Both the position numbers and the translations under genes were made by a program. Shown here piece by piece: positions 42,153 to 50,849 of a DNA stretch of 64,000 bases. Source of the DNA: Idiomarina sp. PL1-037 (GTDB lineage Bacteria; Pseudomonadota; Gammaproteobacteria; Enterobacterales; Alteromonadaceae); NCBI RefSeq assembly GCF_034422975.1, contig NZ_CP139873.1:558001-622000 (forward strand), read 5' to 3'. A model generated the notes under the pieces. The model was not told the DNA's origin. It saw only the letters and a list, made by a program, of their open reading frames with translations, and did no database searches. How positions within the stretch are numbered: position 1 is the first letter of the stretch; every line of letters begins with the position of its first letter.

Positions 42153-43124
42153 TTAACCTAAGTTTTCTCTGTGCTCCGCTAATACCTTACCCGCTCCCAC
42201 TTCATACTGCGCAAGCGCTTCCATAATCGACACCAAACAGTTGTCTCGTAACTGCTCAAGCTCTTTTACGCTTCGGTTTGCCGCTTGCTCCTGAGTACCC
42301 TCGACCATACGGTCAATTAACGTTTCAGTAAGCTCAGGGGCTTCTAACTTAGTCCATGGTAGCTTCAGCGCAGGGCCAAACTGCTCCAGCATGTGACGCA
42401 TGCCGGTATCACCGCCGGCAAGATGATAGGTCAAATTTGTGCCCATGAGCGCCCAGCGTAAGCCAGGACCGTACGTAATGGCGTCATCAAGCTCGCCTGT
42501 GGTGGCAACGCCATCATTCACTAAGTGCAAATTTTCCCGCCATAACGCTTCCAAAAGACGGTCTGATAAATGCCCGTCAATTTCTTTACGAACATGCAGT
42601 GGGTGCATGCCAAGATCTTGATAAATACCCTGGGCTTTTTTAATTGTGTCCGCCGATGTTTTCTCCCCACCGACAACTTCCACTAACGGCAATAAATACA
42701 CCGGATTAAAAGGGTGTGTGACAATAACACGCTCTGGCAGCGCAGCGTTTTGTTGTAACACACTGGGCTTAAAGCCCGATGTCGACGAGCCAATAATGGC
42801 ATCGGTCGGAGCGCACTCACTAATTTGCTCTAATAACGAGCATTTCAGCTCTACAACCTCAGGGGCGCTTTCCTGAATAATGTCCGCCTCCTCGCAGGCA
42901 TCGACCAGAGTGTCGCAAAATTCCAGATTATCGATACTGGCGCCGTCCTTTAACCCCAGCTTTTCAAGCGAAGGCCAGGCGTTTTTGATGCTCTGCGTTA
43001 ATTTTTCATGGGCATTCTCGCCCGGATCCCAGGCTTTGACACGATAGCCGTTCGCCAAATAACGGGCGGCCCAGCCGGCGCCAATAACGCCGGTCCCAAT
43101 AATTGCTGCGGTTAACTGTGCCAT
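42153..43124 (-). CDS. cdhA: L-carnitine 3-dehydrogenase (3-hydroxyacyl-CoA dehydrogenase family)
   Basis: This 323-residue protein has the NAD-binding I-I-G-T-G-V-I-G-A-G-W-A-A-R near residue 8, A-W-D-P-G-E at the end of the second strand, the catalytic V-T-H-P-F-N-P histidine motif, and a C-terminal helical domain. These match carnitine dehydrogenases (CdhA/LcdH), which oxidise L-carnitine to 3-dehydrocarnitine, rather than CoA-dependent FadB-like enzymes. It follows the beta-keto acid cleavage gene directly (stop and start adjacent), and a CdhR-like regulator is upstream. The product would be the substrate of that cleavage enzyme. Confidence 0.88.
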   Translation of the reverse strand: MAQLTAAIIGTGVIGAGWAARYLANGYRVKAWDPGENAHEKLTQSIKNAWPSLEKLGLKDGASIDNLEFCDTLVDACEEADIIQESAPEVVELKCSLLEQISECAPTDAIIGSSTSGFKPSVLQQNAALPERVIVTHPFNPVYLLPLVEVVGGEKTSADTIKKAQGIYQDLGMHPLHVRKEIDGHLSDRLLEALWRENLHLVNDGVATTGELDDAITYGPGLRWALMGTNLTYHLAGGDTGMRHMLEQFGPALKLPWTKLEAPELTETLIDRMVEGTQEQAANRSVKELEQLRDNCLVSIMEALAQYEVGAGKVLAEHRENLG

Positions 43125-44015
43125 TTAACCCACCTTCACTAAGTTCAGTTTGTCGCGTGTTTGCTGCGGCGTCATGGGCTGAGCGCCTAAGTTATCAAGT
43201 AATTGCACCGCTTTTTCCACCAATTGCTCATTGCTGGCAAGCTCACCTTTTCGTAAATACAGATTGTCTTCCAGCCCAACACGAATGTTTCCGCCTAAAA
43301 TGGCCGCTTGTGCCGCCATAGGGAACTGATGACGGCCAATGCCAAAACCGGCCCACACTGAGTCACTTGGCAGGCTGTCGACCATGGCTTTCATGGTGGT
43401 GGTGTCGGCCGGCGCGCCCCAGGGAATGCCCAGGCATAACTGAAACAAGGCGGGGGAGTCGAGTAACCCTTCTTTTTGCATTTGTTTGGCAAACGCCAAA
43501 TTACCGGTGTCGAAAATTTCAAGCTCCGGTTTAACGCCTAACTCCTGAACACGCTTGGCGCCTTTCCGCAGCATTTCAGGGCTGGATACGTAAACCAGAT
43601 TCTCATCGCCGAAATTCAGTGAGCCGCAGTCAAGGGTGCAAATTTCCGGTTTCAGCGCTTCAATATGCAACAAACGCTCTTCAGCACCGACCAGATCCGT
43701 GTCGGCGGTGAACTGTGTGGGGTCCTTGTCCGGGCCTAACAATAAATCGCCGCCCATACCGGCCGTCAGGTTCAGGACAATGTCGGTGTTGCTGCTGCGA
43801 ACGCGATCGACCACTTCACGATACAAGGCAACGTCACGACTGGGCTTGGCGGTCTCTGGGTCGCGTACATGAATGTGAGCGACGGAGGCACCGGCTTTGG
43901 CCGCTGCAATAGTTGACTCTGCGATTTCTTTGGGGGTTACCGGAACGGCCGGGTTTTTGCCTCTGGTGTCCCCTGCGCCGGTTACCGCACAGGTAACAAT
44001 AACGTTATTGTTCAT
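43125..44015 (-). CDS. cdhC: Beta-keto acid cleavage enzyme (BKACE), probable dehydrocarnitine cleavage
   Basis: This 296-residue TIM-barrel protein belongs to the former DUF849 family. The zinc-binding H-I-H-V-R-D motif near residue 47 and the N-terminal V-I-V-T-C-A-V-T-G-A pattern are clear. In carnitine-degrading bacteria the family member in this position converts 3-dehydrocarnitine and acetyl-CoA to betainyl-CoA and acetoacetate. The ATG at 44015 has a GAGGT ribosome-binding site; a TTG at 44027 is less likely. It is the first gene of a two-gene unit with cdhA, with 107 bp separating it from the regulator gene. Confidence 0.88.
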   Translation of the reverse strand: MNNNVIVTCAVTGAGDTRGKNPAVPVTPKEIAESTIAAAKAGASVAHIHVRDPETAKPSRDVALYREVVDRVRSSNTDIVLNLTAGMGGDLLLGPDKDPTQFTADTDLVGAEERLLHIEALKPEICTLDCGSLNFGDENLVYVSSPEMLRKGAKRVQELGVKPELEIFDTGNLAFAKQMQKEGLLDSPALFQLCLGIPWGAPADTTTMKAMVDSLPSDSVWAGFGIGRHQFPMAAQAAILGGNIRVGLEDNLYLRKGELASNEQLVEKAVQLLDNLGAQPMTPQQTRDKLNLVKVG

Positions 44016-44122
44016 AAATGACCTCAAGCTTAGATACGTTTGAGATCATGCTAGCGTTTTTACGCTGAGTAACTATTGATAAAGCGAGAGCAACTTATGG
44101 TTTTTCGACTAAATGCCGGTAT

Positions 44123-45142
44123 TTAGGGCGAGCTTAACAAGCCCCGATCCTTACTTGGCTGAATACCAAACTCTTCTTTGTAAATGGCACTTAAATAGGC
44201 GGCGGATGAAAAGCCGCAGGCGAGCGACACTTCCAGTACCGACATTTCGGTCTGATGAAGCAGTTGCCGGGCGTGCTCTAACCGCAGTTTTCGATAATAC
44301 TTTTTCGGCGTGGTGCCCAGCTCCTTTGAAAACAGACGCTCCAACTCCCGTTGTGAGACTAACGCTTTACTGGCAATGGCGTTGATGGATAAATTGCTGG
44401 TGAGATTGTCTTCCATTAAGGAAACGGCTTTTATGAGCTTTCGGTTTGTGGTCATTAAACGGTTGCGCAGCTTCATGCGCTGAGACTCGTTGGCACCGAG
44501 AATGCGGTGATACATAAACTGCTCAGCGACATCGGCCGCCAGCTCATAACTGTGACTGGCCCAAATAATGTTGAGCATCATGTCCAAACTGCTGAGCCCG
44601 CCAGAGGAAGAAATGCGGTTTTTTTCAATTAAAAAGCGCTCAGGTACCACCTGAACGGTCGGGTGTCCCTCTTTGAAACTGCTGGCGGCTTCCCAATGCA
44701 TGGTGGTGCGTTGACCGCTCATTACCCCTGCTTTTATCAGCAGCTGAGCACCGGTATCAACGCCGCCTAAGCTGTATCCATTGGCTGCTAAGCGACGCAA
44801 TTCAGCGTATAATTCATGTGACGCGTGCTCGTAAGGATCAAAGCCCGAAAGCACAATGAACGTCTGATAGTCGCTGGGGCACTCATCAATGCGATGATCC
44901 ACATCAACTTTCATTCCATTGCTGGCTATTGCGGGTTGACCGCTATTTGTGACAAACGAAAACTCAAACAAATGCTTGTCGGAGAGGCGGTTGGCGACTC
45001 GCAGGGGCTCAGAAATGCACGCCAAAGCGAATAACGAGAACTGATCCACCAGAACGAACGCAATGTGTATGGTATCGCTGTCACTGAACTTCGGTGGCAG
45101 AAAATTATCGCTTAAATTGTAGTCACATTGCTTCGTGTCCAT
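44123..45142 (-). CDS. cdhR: CdhR-like AraC-family regulator with DJ-1/PfpI-type domain
   Basis: This 339-residue protein combines an N-terminal glutamine-amidotransferase-like (DJ-1/PfpI) domain (F-V-L-V-D-Q-F-S-L-F-A-L; G-G-V-D-T-G-A-Q-L-L-I-K) with a C-terminal AraC double helix-turn-helix (A-S-K-A-L-V-S-Q-R-E-L-E-R-L-F; V-S-L-A-C-G-F-S-S-A-A-Y-L). This architecture is shared by GbdR, CdhR and SouR, which control carnitine and betaine catabolism in pseudomonads. Gene context makes carnitine the likely signal. It is divergent from the TonB-dependent receptor gene and probably governs both directions. Confidence 0.85.
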   Translation of the reverse strand: MDTKQCDYNLSDNFLPPKFSDSDTIHIAFVLVDQFSLFALACISEPLRVANRLSDKHLFEFSFVTNSGQPAIASNGMKVDVDHRIDECPSDYQTFIVLSGFDPYEHASHELYAELRRLAANGYSLGGVDTGAQLLIKAGVMSGQRTTMHWEAASSFKEGHPTVQVVPERFLIEKNRISSSGGLSSLDMMLNIIWASHSYELAADVAEQFMYHRILGANESQRMKLRNRLMTTNRKLIKAVSLMEDNLTSNLSINAIASKALVSQRELERLFSKELGTTPKKYYRKLRLEHARQLLHQTEMSVLEVSLACGFSSAAYLSAIYKEEFGIQPSKDRGLLSSP

Positions 45143-45284
45143 AAGAGAAAAACCTAAATAAAGTGTCGTATAACCTAAAGTTTAATCTTACCTGAGTTAT
45201 AGCATACATAACACACTTGCTGACGTTCCTGCCTTTCAGGACGCTCATTTTGGAAAAAACAGGTAAGAGACAATAGGGAGCACA

Positions 45285-47462
45285 ATGAAAAAGCTATCAC
45301 AATTTAAATTATCCGCACTGGCAATAACCATCAGTACACTAACGATCCCATCGGTGGCATTGGGACAAGATGAAACCAACGATACGGGTGCCGATAAAGA
45401 GCAATATGAAACGATAACGGTCACCTCCAGCCGTCGTACCAAAAACTTAAACGAAGTTCCTATGGCAGTGACCGCATTAGGCTCAATGACGATTGAGCGT
45501 GCCAATATACTGGACATTGAAGATGTGGCGGGTATGACGCCGGGCTTTTCAATTTCAACCTATAACCCGGTAACACCACAGCCTTATATTCGCGGGGTGG
45601 GTACCAACTCGAGTTCAGTAGGCGATGACGCCTCCGTTGGGGTGTTTATTGACGATGTCTACGCCGGACGCGCGGGCGGCTTTCGTTCGGACATGTTTGA
45701 TATTCAGCGTGTAGAAGTACTGCGAGGGCCACAGGGCTCATTATACGGTCGTAACGTAGCGGGTGGTGCCATTAGTGTTATTACGAAAGATCCCACCGAG
45801 TTTTTTGAAGCGAAAGTCAAAGGCACACTCGGCAGTTACAACCTGATGGAGCTTCAGGGAATGGTAAGCGGCCCGGTCGCTGACGATGTAACGGGCCGTT
45901 TTGCCGGCTCCATTCGTCAACGCGATGGCTGGGTTGATAATATCAATACCGGCAATGAATTACGCGACCAGGACAATAAATCGTTCCGCGGCAAGCTGAA
46001 TATTGATTTGTCAGAGTCTGCTGACTTAATGCTTATTGCGGATTACGCCAAAGACACCCTGGAAGGTCCCGGCGCCCGCTCAGTGACGCACTATGACGAC
46101 GTGTTTGGCGCTGAGTACCCAACGCAGGGCGATATCGATAAAGTTGACCTGTATAAAGATGGCTCAACCGATCGGGAAATTTACGGGTTATCAGCGAATG
46201 TCACCGTGGATCTCGATGAGCACGTGTTCACATCCATAACCGCTTACCGTGAGCAGGACTACGATTTCTTTGATGATTTAACCGGACGCTACTTGCGAGA
46301 CGCCGACTTGTCACTGATGAACGATGCCAGTGAAACGTCAAAGCAAATGACCCAGGAGTTTCGTCTGCAAAACATCACGAACGGGCCGTTTGAATGGACT
46401 GCGGGCGTGTACCTGTTCAATGAAGACATTGAACGACGGGAAGCCTGGGACTCGACCAAAATGTACGAGCTGCAGGGTGTTGATAACATGAGCTCTCGCG
46501 GTGTGTGGGACGCGGCTAACGAAACCGACAGCTATGCCGTGTTTGGTGAAGGCAGTTATCGTTTAAACGACAGTTGGGAGCTGACCCTTGGCGGGCGTTA
46601 CACTTACGATAAGAAAGACTTTTCCGTTATTGCCAGTGGCGCACCGGACTTACTGAGTTTTTTACAGGAAAATTACCAGGTTGCAGAAGAAAAAAGCTGG
46701 AACAGCTTTACGCCAAAACTCACGGTGAATTACTTTTCCGAGCAGGGCGATATGGTGTACCTGACCTTGTCAGAGGGTTACAAGGCCGGTGGGTATAACG
46801 GCATTGCCGCGACCGAGCAAGCGGCCAGTGTGCCGTTCGACCAGGAAAAAGCGCGCAATTACGAGCTTGGCTTTAAAGCACGGTTTTTCGACAAAGCCTT
46901 GTCATTGAACGGCGCGGCTTATTTTCTTGATTACACGAACTTGCAAAACTTCACGACCGACATTGAAACCGGTGACGTGCGCACGGCCACCGGTGATGCC
47001 GAAATAAAAGGCATTGAGCTTGATGCCAATGCCTTTGTGACGGACGGGCTGCGTATGTTTGCAACTTACGCTTATACCGATGCGGAGTTCACGTCGTTCG
47101 AGAGCGATGCCAGTGTGGTGGGTAATACATTGGCACGCACACCGGAGCACAGTGGCTCAGTGGGCTTTAATTACCAGTGGATGCTGGATAACGGAAAAAC
47201 GCTGGATTGGCGTTCCGATGTGACGTATCAGGACGAGATGTTCTTCAGCGTGGCTAACGAGGACACCGCTAAAACCGACAGTTATGCCTTGGTTAATTCG
47301 AACATTACCTGGGAAACGATGGATGGCTGGGAGTTTACCGTTTATGGTAAAAACCTGACCGATAAAGAGTATATTGTGCACTCGTTTTCACTAACAGGAG
47401 TTGGCTTCGCTATTCAGGGAGAGCCCCGCACCTTCGGGATAAGCGTCGCTAAATCGTTCTAA
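45285..47462 (+). CDS. TonB-dependent outer-membrane receptor
   Basis: This 725-residue receptor has a signal peptide (cleaved after ALG near residue 28), a TonB-box-like E-T-I-T-V-T, the plug domain (N-E-V-P-M-A-V-T, then V-E-V-L-R-G-P-Q-G-S-L-Y-G-R-N-V-A-G-G) and a 22-strand barrel that ends in Phe (S-V-A-K-S-F). It shares its stop and start bases with the BCCT transporter gene, so the two are co-transcribed. TonB-dependent uptake of a small soluble compound such as carnitine would be unexpected; an acylated carnitine or carnitine-containing lipid is a plausible alternative. The substrate is inferred from neighbours only. Confidence 0.9.
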   Translation: MKKLSQFKLSALAITISTLTIPSVALGQDETNDTGADKEQYETITVTSSRRTKNLNEVPMAVTALGSMTIERANILDIEDVAGMTPGFSISTYNPVTPQPYIRGVGTNSSSVGDDASVGVFIDDVYAGRAGGFRSDMFDIQRVEVLRGPQGSLYGRNVAGGAISVITKDPTEFFEAKVKGTLGSYNLMELQGMVSGPVADDVTGRFAGSIRQRDGWVDNINTGNELRDQDNKSFRGKLNIDLSESADLMLIADYAKDTLEGPGARSVTHYDDVFGAEYPTQGDIDKVDLYKDGSTDREIYGLSANVTVDLDEHVFTSITAYREQDYDFFDDLTGRYLRDADLSLMNDASETSKQMTQEFRLQNITNGPFEWTAGVYLFNEDIERREAWDSTKMYELQGVDNMSSRGVWDAANETDSYAVFGEGSYRLNDSWELTLGGRYTYDKKDFSVIASGAPDLLSFLQENYQVAEEKSWNSFTPKLTVNYFSEQGDMVYLTLSEGYKAGGYNGIAATEQAASVPFDQEKARNYELGFKARFFDKALSLNGAAYFLDYTNLQNFTTDIETGDVRTATGDAEIKGIELDANAFVTDGLRMFATYAYTDAEFTSFESDASVVGNTLARTPEHSGSVGFNYQWMLDNGKTLDWRSDVTYQDEMFFSVANEDTAKTDSYALVNSNITWETMDGWEFTVYGKNLTDKEYIVHSFSLTGVGFAIQGEPRTFGISVAKSF

Positions 47463-49039
47463 TGAGACAATCAAGATTGGATGTTGCCGTTTTTATACCA
47501 GCCTTTCTTATCGCAGCTGCGGTGGCAGCTGCGTTAATTTTTGCCCCGGCAGAGTCGCAAGCCTGGGCCAATAACGCGATGTCGGCGATCACCGATAACT
47601 TTGGTTGGCTCCTGGTATTGTTTGGCTTTAGTGCTTTTGTCTTTGCGCTGTGGCTGGCTTTTGGCCGTTACGGGCAGGTGAAACTGGCCACCGAGCGGGT
47701 TGATAAAGAGTATTCGGAAATCAGCTGGGCGGCAATGATGTTCTCTGCCGGTATCGGCATAGGCTTGATGAGCTGGTCGTTTGTGGAGCCAATATACTAT
47801 TTGTCGACACCGCCGCTTGGAATTGAACCGCATTCCAGTGCCGCGTTTAACTGGGGCCATATGTATACGTTGTTCCATTGGAGCTTTGTGCCCTGGACGC
47901 TGTATGCGATCCCCGCTGTGGCGGTAGCGTATCGTTTGTATGTGAGACAACGCCCGTTTCTGCGCATTTCCGAGGCGTGCCGTCCCGTATTTAAGAAGCA
48001 CAGTGACGGGGCGCTGGGGGCACTAACGGATACGCTGATCTTGCTTGGCTTACTAGGCGGAGCGGGCACGTCGCTGGGGCTTGGCGTGCCGCTGGTGTCC
48101 GAGTTGGTCAGCCACCTGTTTGGCGTGGAAGATAGCATCGGCATACGTTTAGGGGTTATTGGTTTTTGGGCATTGCTGTTCGGCGGCAGTGCTTATCGCG
48201 GGTTGAAGCAGGGCATTCGTTGGCTCAGTGATATCAACATTGTTCTTGCGATCATTGTGGTGCTGTTCGTCTTATTTGCCGGCCCTACGGTGTTTATTTT
48301 GTCCCTAACCATGAACAGCCTGGGCTTGCTTTTGGATAGCTTTGCGCAAATCAGCTTTTGGCTGGCTCCGGTAACGGGCGATGACTTCCCTGACAAATGG
48401 ACTCTCTTTTACTGGGCCTGGTGGATAGCGTATGCCCCGCTGATGGGTCTGTTTATCGGTCGGATATCGAAAGGCCGGACAATAAAAAGCCTGGTGCTTG
48501 GCACATTGAGCTGGGGCAGTTTGGGGTGCATGACATTCCTGGCGGTCTGTGGCGCGTACGCTCAGCACCTGGAGTTGACCGGCACACTGGAAGTTTCCGC
48601 CGTTCTTGCGGAGTCGGGTATACCCGCAACGGTCGTGGCCATACTAGAGACTCTGCCGTTTAGCACCGTCGTGATTGCGGTATTCACCTTACTGAGCTTT
48701 GTGTTTTTAGCCACAACGCTCGACTCATCCGCGTACGTATTGGCGAGCATCAGCACCAAGAACTTAGCTGGCGATGAAGAGCCTGCGCGCTGGAACCGCG
48801 TGGCCTGGGCTGTGATATTGGCGGCACTTGCGGTCGGGTTATTGGTTATCGATGCGCTCGATACCGTAAAAGCGTCCACCATTATGTTGGCGTTGCCGTT
48901 GATCCCACTGCTGCTGGTGCTGTTTAAATCGTTACTGAACCAGTTGCACGAGGACTTTGGCCAACGACTGGCCCGGCCTGAGTTGGTTGTGTCGGTTCAA
49001 AAGAATCATGATCAAGAAGGAGCGAAAAATGACAATTAA
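47462..49039 (+). CDS. BCCT-family transporter (carnitine/betaine/choline type)
   Basis: This 525-residue inner-membrane protein has twelve predicted helices. The glycine-rich S-A-G-I-G-I-G-L-M-S-W-S (helix 3) and the tryptophan-rich F-Y-W-A-W-W-I-A-Y-A-P (helix 8) are BCCT family marks. These carriers import quaternary ammonium compounds by sodium or proton symport or by exchange. In this cluster the substrate should be carnitine. The TonB receptor upstream and the lipoprotein hydrolase downstream (11-bp overlap) form one transcription unit with it. Confidence 0.92.
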   Translation: MRQSRLDVAVFIPAFLIAAAVAAALIFAPAESQAWANNAMSAITDNFGWLLVLFGFSAFVFALWLAFGRYGQVKLATERVDKEYSEISWAAMMFSAGIGIGLMSWSFVEPIYYLSTPPLGIEPHSSAAFNWGHMYTLFHWSFVPWTLYAIPAVAVAYRLYVRQRPFLRISEACRPVFKKHSDGALGALTDTLILLGLLGGAGTSLGLGVPLVSELVSHLFGVEDSIGIRLGVIGFWALLFGGSAYRGLKQGIRWLSDINIVLAIIVVLFVLFAGPTVFILSLTMNSLGLLLDSFAQISFWLAPVTGDDFPDKWTLFYWAWWIAYAPLMGLFIGRISKGRTIKSLVLGTLSWGSLGCMTFLAVCGAYAQHLELTGTLEVSAVLAESGIPATVVAILETLPFSTVVIAVFTLLSFVFLATTLDSSAYVLASISTKNLAGDEEPARWNRVAWAVILAALAVGLLVIDALDTVKASTIMLALPLIPLLLVLFKSLLNQLHEDFGQRLARPELVVSVQKNHDQEGAKNDN

Positions 49040-49943
49040 AACGCTAAATCTGGCGTTATCGATAACGGCTGTAATGCTCATAAGCGCGTGCAGCTCAAAT
49101 GTGGGCGATAATCGCGCTTCTTTAGAGGAAGCGGTTGATAACGGTATTCAAGAAGACTGGATAATCAAAGCAAGACAGAATGCTGAACAAAGCGTATCGC
49201 CTAAGCCTTTATCGCAATTGCAAGCTGAGCTGCTACCGCACGAAACCGTGTATTTGCCGACAGATAAAAGCGCAGCGCCTTACCCGACCTTGCTTTTTTT
49301 ACATGGCTGCAGCGGGCCGACAGCCAGTCACGAAAAAGACTGGGCCAAACGGTTTAATGAGCTGGGTGTGGCGGTAATTGCGGTCGACAGTTACAGCGGC
49401 CGGGGCACCGACTGGAACGATGCTTGTAACTTCCAAAAGATGACGCCCTGGGAACGCTCCGGCGATATCGTTGCGACGATAGAGTCGTTGTCGGAGCGTG
49501 AACAGTTTGATGCGAACTCGGTCTATTTAGCCGGCTTTTCGCATGGGGCGGGCACAATCTGGACGTTTTTACGCCAACTGTCTGACGAAAGAGCGCCGCT
49601 CAGCTTAGCCCGCTGGCCTAAAACGGATTACGAAACAGTGATTGATGGCGCTTTTATGTTCTACGGGACGTGCCAAGGGCCGTGGTCAGTCGATATTGAT
49701 TCGCTCATGTTTTTGGGGGCTGATGACAGGTACATTGATGAAACTCAGTGTATGAACTATTCACACCCGGCAGACGGCGGACACTTTGAGTATGTGGTGT
49801 ACCCCGACGCCACCCACACGTTTGATCACGCGGACCCGAACCCGGCCAATGTTGAAGCGGGCAGTGTGTATGACGAGCAGGCAACCTTGGATGCTTGGCG
49901 GCGCATTAAGGCAAAAATTGAGGAGGATGGTAATGCCCAATAA
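49029..49943 (+). CDS. Lipoprotein alpha/beta-hydrolase (dienelactone-hydrolase-like)
   Basis: This 304-residue protein has a lipoprotein signal with lipobox L-I-S-A-C near residue 20, so it should be anchored to a membrane outside the cytoplasm. The alpha/beta-hydrolase domain has F-L-H-G-C-S-G-P (oxyanion loop), the nucleophile motif A-G-F-S-H-G-A (G-x-S-x-G), and late acid/base candidates in D-D-R-Y-I-D and D-A-T-H-T-F-D-H. In P. aeruginosa the carnitine region also carries a lipolytic-type gene. The most economical role is de-esterifying acylcarnitines or related compounds before BCCT import. The ATG at 49029 has AAGGAG; the longer frame from 48957 would lose the lipoprotein signal. Confidence 0.78.
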   Translation: MTIKTLNLALSITAVMLISACSSNVGDNRASLEEAVDNGIQEDWIIKARQNAEQSVSPKPLSQLQAELLPHETVYLPTDKSAAPYPTLLFLHGCSGPTASHEKDWAKRFNELGVAVIAVDSYSGRGTDWNDACNFQKMTPWERSGDIVATIESLSEREQFDANSVYLAGFSHGAGTIWTFLRQLSDERAPLSLARWPKTDYETVIDGAFMFYGTCQGPWSVDIDSLMFLGADDRYIDETQCMNYSHPADGGHFEYVVYPDATHTFDHADPNPANVEAGSVYDEQATLDAWRRIKAKIEEDGNAQ

Positions 49944-50352
49944 ATCGGCTATGACAACCTTTCAGGGAGTCGTACACCCCTGGGTGTGCGACGAGATGGG
50001 TCATATGAACACCCGGCATTATGTCGGGATGTTCGATGACGCGATGCAGCACTTTATGCGGCATCTTGGGCACAACGCCATTGAAGCGCGCAAGCAACAA
50101 CTTGGCTGGGCAGACGTTCGTCACGAAATTGATTACGTTGCTGAAGTGCCGGTGGGCGCATTGGTACATATTGACTGCCAGGTTGAAAAGCTGGGTAATA
50201 AATCCATACGCTACCGCCAAACCATGTACTTAAGCGACAGCGGTGAGGTTGCGGCGGAGAATGTCGCCACTTCTGTTCTTTTTGACATGAAAGCGAGAAA
50301 AGCGGTGCCGTTGCCGGATGAGTTTCGGGGTGAAGAGAAAAATAAGAGCTGA
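49933..50352 (+). CDS. cdhB: Betainyl-CoA thioesterase-like protein (hotdog fold)
   Basis: This 139-residue hotdog-fold thioesterase has the 4-hydroxybenzoyl-CoA-thioesterase-type motif V-C-D-E-M-G-H-M-N-T-R-H-Y near residues 18-30. In the carnitine pathway CdhB hydrolyses betainyl-CoA to glycine betaine and CoA, the step after the BKACE enzyme. The ATG at 49933 has a strong GAGGAGG site and overlaps the hydrolase stop by eleven bases. With this gene, every enzyme from carnitine to glycine betaine is present in the cluster. Confidence 0.82.
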   Translation: MPNKSAMTTFQGVVHPWVCDEMGHMNTRHYVGMFDDAMQHFMRHLGHNAIEARKQQLGWADVRHEIDYVAEVPVGALVHIDCQVEKLGNKSIRYRQTMYLSDSGEVAAENVATSVLFDMKARKAVPLPDEFRGEEKNKS

Positions 50353-50458
50353 ACAGGTAAATATGAAGCTCAATTGCAAAAGTTAAAAGATGTTTTATCG
50401 AACGTTTAGCGAGAAAACCCAGTGATCTATAGTCGCTGGGTAGTTCACAGTAGAAAAG

Positions 50459-50510
50459 CAACTTACCCATTATCCATGCGCGGCGACTTATAGGCGCCTG
50501 GATAGGGGCG
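50459..50510. repeat. 52-bp dispersed repeat, copy 1
   Basis: This copy matches 54976-55027 at 45 of 52 positions (start CAACTTACCCATTATCCA). Each copy lies ~100 bp after a gene stop and contains inverted TATCCA/TGGATA segments that could form a hairpin. Weaker similarity extends ~90 bp upstream in both copies. Confidence 0.7.
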
Positions 50511-50565
50511 TAAAATGGTCTATTGGGTTGAGAAATGCCTGAAACATTCAGGCGCGAACCGGGTA

Positions 50566-50816
50566 GAGCCTCTTCTGTAGCAAGCTACTTAGCGAGTAGT
50601 GCCTCTATTACCAATATTACCAACCCGGTTTTGCCACTTTTTACCTTGTATCCAGCTGAATGAACTCCTGCAGCTTTTGAGTGTACGTACTGGCATAGTT
50701 AGATTATCGTAGGCCTAATAGAATAGGCATGCCGATACCTGAATTTTTGGCAGAAACTAACGCGAAGATGATTAACATCCTGAATATAAAGGTTATTTTC
50801 GTCATGCTCTTATAAG
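50566..50816 (+). pseudogene. Decayed remnant of a phosphoglycosyl transferase gene
   Basis: The DNA from ~50566 onwards can be aligned with the interior of the transferase gene at 37770-38333: the stretches around GCTACTTAGC, CTCTATTACC, GCCACTTTTTAC, TGAATGAACTCC and TTTTGGCAGAAAC all have counterparts in the same order. Deletions and stops remove any reading frame. It lies directly before epimerase copy B, just as the intact transferase lies before copy A. Confidence 0.8.
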
Positions 50817-50849
50817 AACTACAGGAAAAAGCCTAGGAGACACGGGAAA

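Noticed and set aside
42153..43124. cdhA as a fatty-acid 3-hydroxyacyl-CoA dehydrogenase
   Set aside because: Its sequence style and the BKACE, CdhR, BCCT and thioesterase neighbours fit carnitine dehydrogenase; no thiolase or enoyl-CoA hydratase gene accompanies it.
50459..50510. 52-bp repeats as integron attC sites
   Set aside because: They lack the paired RYYYAAC/GTTRRRY core sites, there is no integrase, and the genes between them are not cassette-like.
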